From NCBI RefSeq assembly GCF_002072155.1, contig NZ_BDIY01000017.1, positions 26,949 to 90,948 on the forward strand: a DNA stretch of 64,000 nucleotides, in the 5' to 3' direction. The notes beneath the pieces are model-generated. The model worked only from the letters and a program-made list of their open reading frames with translations. It did not search any database and was not told the DNA's origin. Position 1 is the stretch's first letter. Each line of letters begins with the position of its first letter. The position numbers and the translations under genes are program-made. The stretch is from Roseovarius sp. A-2 (GTDB lineage Bacteria; Pseudomonadota; Alphaproteobacteria; Rhodobacterales; Rhodobacteraceae). Of this stretch, positions 61,337 through 64,000 are shown piece by piece.

Positions 61337-62653
61337 ATGATACGCCGGGGTCTCTCCATTGCCATCGTCGCTGTTATCGCGGTGGCCCGTGTCACGTCGG
61401 CACAGACAAACGGTCACGGCCCGGACTCATGGCACGTCACCGGTGTCGCGGCAGATGACGTGCTGAACGTCCGCATGGGACCGGGCACCGACTATCCGGT
61501 GATCGAGAAATTCGCACCCGACGCACGCGGATTGGAGCAGGTCACCTGCGTACCCTTCTATGCGCCGCGCCACCTTATAAAGATGACCGACGCACAGGTG
61601 CAGGCTCTGCCGACCCCATTGTGCCTGATGCGCGATGCCGGCACAGAGCGCGCCGGCTGGGTCGCGCAACGCTTCATCACCGCCGATAATGCCGCGCCCG
61701 CTTTGCCTGAAACTTCGGGTCAATCGAGCGAGGACGATCCGCTGGATCGGTTGTCTGCCCAATTTCTCGAGGGGTATGAATCGCAGGATACCCTGCAAGT
61801 GCTCGACCAGATCCTCTCCACGCTCGACCCGGCGAATTCGCAAGCCTCGGTGTTCTTGCCGAGCGCACGGATCAGGCCGATGACGATGGCGGTTCTGGCT
61901 CTCGAAGCTACTGAAGGCGTGCGCGATCGGGTCCGCTATCGCATCACCTATGGTATTGAGCAATACCCGGATGGGGCGAGCGGCGAGCCCTATCCTGTCA
62001 GCTTCATTCAGGTCGACCGCTTTAGCCTGGGATCGGCCATCCGTCAGGACGCCCTCAATTCATATGAGAACGAACACGCCGGCCCTCCCGAAGCGTTCGA
62101 CGTCGGCCCGCATGTGTCCTGGCGCCTCGTCACCAGGCCGGTCCAGGGGACGCGAACCGACATAATAGCTGCGGGCCGGACCGAGCTGTCCGACGCGCAG
62201 GCGCAGGATATGAGGTGTCTGAAGAGTCCTTGCCTTTCGACCGGCATGAACATTGACGGCGCCGCCCCTTGGAGCGTGGCGCAGGAAGCGCCGCTGAATG
62301 GCGAACCCGTTCCCTTTCAGTTCGCGCGCGCAGGCTTGCTGACCCCCGCGGCTGCCATCGACCAGCTGGCGCTTGAGAGCAATTTTCGCGAGATAGGGCG
62401 ATTTCGCGAGTCGCCCGCTTTGCCCGATCCCTTCCTTGAGGCGGTGATCGAGATCGATCTTGCACAGGAATCTGTCCTGGATGCGGCTTTGCACCGGGGC
62501 GGGATGAAGGACGACTCGGTCGCCGCAATCTGGCGGCGGCTGATCGTCATTCCGATGGGGGAGAACGCTCAGACGCCCACAGTATACCGTGCAGAGGCTT
62601 ACGAATGCCAGCGCGGTCCGCAATTCCCGCCCGATGGTGGCTTGTGCCCCTGA
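61337..62653 (+). CDS. Exported SH3b-domain protein of the envelope cassette
   Basis: A 438-residue exported protein. The signal peptide (residues 1-22, ending TSAQ) is followed by a bacterial SH3 domain with the usual DVLNVRMGPGTDYPVIEK. The rest is a long region of unknown fold with several short Pro-rich turns. SH3b domains bind peptidoglycan or wall proteins in many families. The ATG directly follows the VWA stop codon, so expression is coupled. Confidence 0.8.
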   Translation: MIRRGLSIAIVAVIAVARVTSAQTNGHGPDSWHVTGVAADDVLNVRMGPGTDYPVIEKFAPDARGLEQVTCVPFYAPRHLIKMTDAQVQALPTPLCLMRDAGTERAGWVAQRFITADNAAPALPETSGQSSEDDPLDRLSAQFLEGYESQDTLQVLDQILSTLDPANSQASVFLPSARIRPMTMAVLALEATEGVRDRVRYRITYGIEQYPDGASGEPYPVSFIQVDRFSLGSAIRQDALNSYENEHAGPPEAFDVGPHVSWRLVTRPVQGTRTDIIAAGRTELSDAQAQDMRCLKSPCLSTGMNIDGAAPWSVAQEAPLNGEPVPFQFARAGLLTPAAAIDQLALESNFREIGRFRESPALPDPFLEAVIEIDLAQESVLDAALHRGGMKDDSVAAIWRRLIVIPMGENAQTPTVYRAEAYECQRGPQFPPDGGLCP

Positions 62654-62742
62654 CCGCCATTGCAAGAAAACACCTCCCGTTGCGATCAGCAGTATCGACT
62701 GCGGAGCGCATTCAAGACGCATCACCAAGGTAGGAAAGCGCT

Positions 62743-63132
62743 ATGACATTGAAATACTGCAAAGCGATGCTGAAACACTTGATTGCGCTTGCCGGGGCCC
62801 CTTTGGTTGGCGCGCTCCTTGTGTCCTCCATGCCCGCTTTCGCGCAGGCGCAAGATGACGACGAGCCGGGGATCAACGCGGCGACAGCCCAGGACGCCGT
62901 CATGGACCTTCTGCCTGAAATCCCCGCGGAGGTGGACCGGTCGCTGGACGACTACATCTCCGGGAATCACCACAGTGCGGACACGCGCCGGCTCACGCTA
63001 CAGATCGGGCCGGACGGGCATGTAATCTCCTCTGCGGACTCGCAGAAATACCATTCTGCGCAATACAGGAAGCAGGCCCCGGAAACGAATGCGGCGGCGC
63101 AGTTTCTCACGTTGACGTGGGGACCGATTTAG
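62743..63132 (+). CDS. Small exported protein of the envelope cassette
   Basis: A 129-residue protein with a signal peptide (residues 1-36, ending AFAQAQ). The mature part is polar with PGINAATAQDAVMDLLPEIP. It ends two bases before the next ATG. Ribosome site AAGGTAGGAAAG. Function unknown. Confidence 0.65.
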   Translation: MTLKYCKAMLKHLIALAGAPLVGALLVSSMPAFAQAQDDDEPGINAATAQDAVMDLLPEIPAEVDRSLDDYISGNHHSADTRRLTLQIGPDGHVISSADSQKYHSAQYRKQAPETNAAAQFLTLTWGPI

Positions 63133-63873
63133 ATGGTCTGGTTGAGTAGCAAGACTGAGAAAAAGAGCGGAGGTTCCAGCATTGCACGCGGGTTTGTCGC
63201 GGCGCTTACCGTTTGCGCATACTTGGGCTTCGGCATCACGGCCTCTGCGCGGGACATCGGTACATACGCGTTTGTTGACGCTCGGGCGCTGAATCTGCGC
63301 ACGTCACCGAATACCGAGGCGTCTGTTATTCGTACCCTTCCCCGCAGAACGGTTGTCAGTATTCTTGAGCGCAAGGGGGATTGGGCGTGGGTCTTTGTTC
63401 AGGACAGCAATGGAGGCGCCGCCGAAGGGTGGCTGTCGACGCAGTTCTTGGGCAGACCTGCGGATACAATAGCCGGGCTCCGGTCGCGGCTGGATGAAAG
63501 ATCAGCGGCAGGTCACTATCCATCCTATAATCGGGCCGGGCCGCTCAGAGTCAGCAAGCTCGACTTCGATTGCCGTCGACCCCTCTTTGGCAACAGCGGC
63601 ATAACAAAATGTGGCGTAAGCGTCCGTGTCCAGCTGTCCCCCGAAGAATATGATCCCAACCGCAGTGACAGCGTGTTGATCGCATGTCGCGGCGCGATAT
63701 CCTATCGCACCGAAAATGATCGTCACGCGCAGCGTATCGTTGCTGTCGAACGGCAAAGCATCGCGCGCAACGACCGATTGGGGCGCACCGTGAGAGTTAA
63801 TTTCGATGTCCACTCCAACAGGAACAAGATCGTCTCGGCCCAACTCCGAACCTTTTCCTGTGCGCGGGATTAG
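63133..63873 (+). CDS. Second SH3b-domain protein of the envelope cassette
   Basis: A 246-residue exported or anchored protein. A hydrophobic segment near residues 18-38 serves as signal or anchor. The SH3b domain follows (DARALNLRTSPNTEASVIRT and GDWAWVFVQDSNGGAAEGWL). The C-terminal domain has three cysteines (FDCRRPLF, ITKCGVSVRV, LIACRGAISY) and no recognised family. Its start abuts the previous stop codon. It is the last gene of the cassette in the window. Confidence 0.8.
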   Translation: MVWLSSKTEKKSGGSSIARGFVAALTVCAYLGFGITASARDIGTYAFVDARALNLRTSPNTEASVIRTLPRRTVVSILERKGDWAWVFVQDSNGGAAEGWLSTQFLGRPADTIAGLRSRLDERSAAGHYPSYNRAGPLRVSKLDFDCRRPLFGNSGITKCGVSVRVQLSPEEYDPNRSDSVLIACRGAISYRTENDRHAQRIVAVERQSIARNDRLGRTVRVNFDVHSNRNKIVSAQLRTFSCARD

Positions 63874-64000
63874 CAGGCCGCTGAAGAAGTCACCGATGGG
63901 GAATGGTTTCCCGTCTATGGGACTGAGACCCTTGAGCGCCCACCCCTTCGGATCGAATGGAATGCATGCCTGATGCCCGTTGTCGCCTCATGTGGCCAGT
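63874..64000. other. Right-edge sequence without a recognised gene
   Basis: The last 127 bases contain a short inverted repeat (GGGAA / TTCCC near 63898-63911). One frame reads EEVTDGEWFPVYGTETLERP without a start codon. Too little is present to assign a feature. Confidence 0.4.

Overview
The window is high-GC DNA from an alphaproteobacterium, almost certainly a marine Rhodobacteraceae member (Roseobacter group). The indications are a Rhodobacter-type gene transfer agent (GTA) cluster, a sulfopropanediol-type catabolic operon with a TRAP transporter, form II cox genes, a ScfR-family regulator, an IspZ/FtsY neighbourhood, and the relic of a photosynthesis gene cluster.

Layout. 1-9970 (minus): GTA structural genes from the large tail protein g15 (cut by the left edge) back to the portal g3. 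The terminase g2 normally found before g3 is absent, and the prohead protease g4 is frameshifted in a GC-dinucleotide run, so this GTA looks decayed or rearranged. 10074-19164: a catabolic operon (FMN 2-hydroxyacid dehydrogenase, universal stress protein, Zn-dehydrogenase, SDR, HisD-like dehydrogenase, TRAP DctM/Q/P, small membrane protein) read from a promoter carrying two LacI-type operators, with a divergent LacI regulator. It is most likely for 2,3-dihydroxypropane-1-sulfonate (hpsNOP type). 19269-28785 and beyond: housekeeping and metabolic genes (ispZ, EamA transporter, mgtC, ftsY, a NuoE-NuoF fusion of FdsB type, AlkB-like monooxygenase, a ScfR-type regulator), then gspF-gspE-gspD and a small lipoprotein.

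32952-33822 has no intact gene. It holds the 3' end of a tspO-like gene (minus) and a frameshifted 3' end of bchO (plus). Their outward-pointing order is what an internal deletion of a photosynthesis gene cluster would leave. 33823-41896 (minus): form II carbon-monoxide-dehydrogenase-like coxMLS plus maturation genes (molybdopterin-binding protein, XdhC/CoxI, CoxE, CoxD). 42101-47634: an uncharacterised protein, pyrC, pyrE, dnaB and dusA.

47635-64000 is the accessory part. It starts with a palindromic operator-like region and an IS6-type transposase. A three-gene operon follows (periplasmic molybdopterin-fold protein, membrane histidine kinase, REC-LuxR response regulator), divergent from ten consecutive plus-strand genes (52260-63873). 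Nearly all ten encode exported or membrane proteins: lipoproteins, two multi-pass membrane proteins, an HExxH zinc-peptidase-like protein, a VWA protein with four near-identical 88-residue repeats, and two SH3b proteins. I recognise no described system with this composition. It is the best candidate here for an uncharacterised cell-envelope system, possibly controlled by the adjacent two-component pair.
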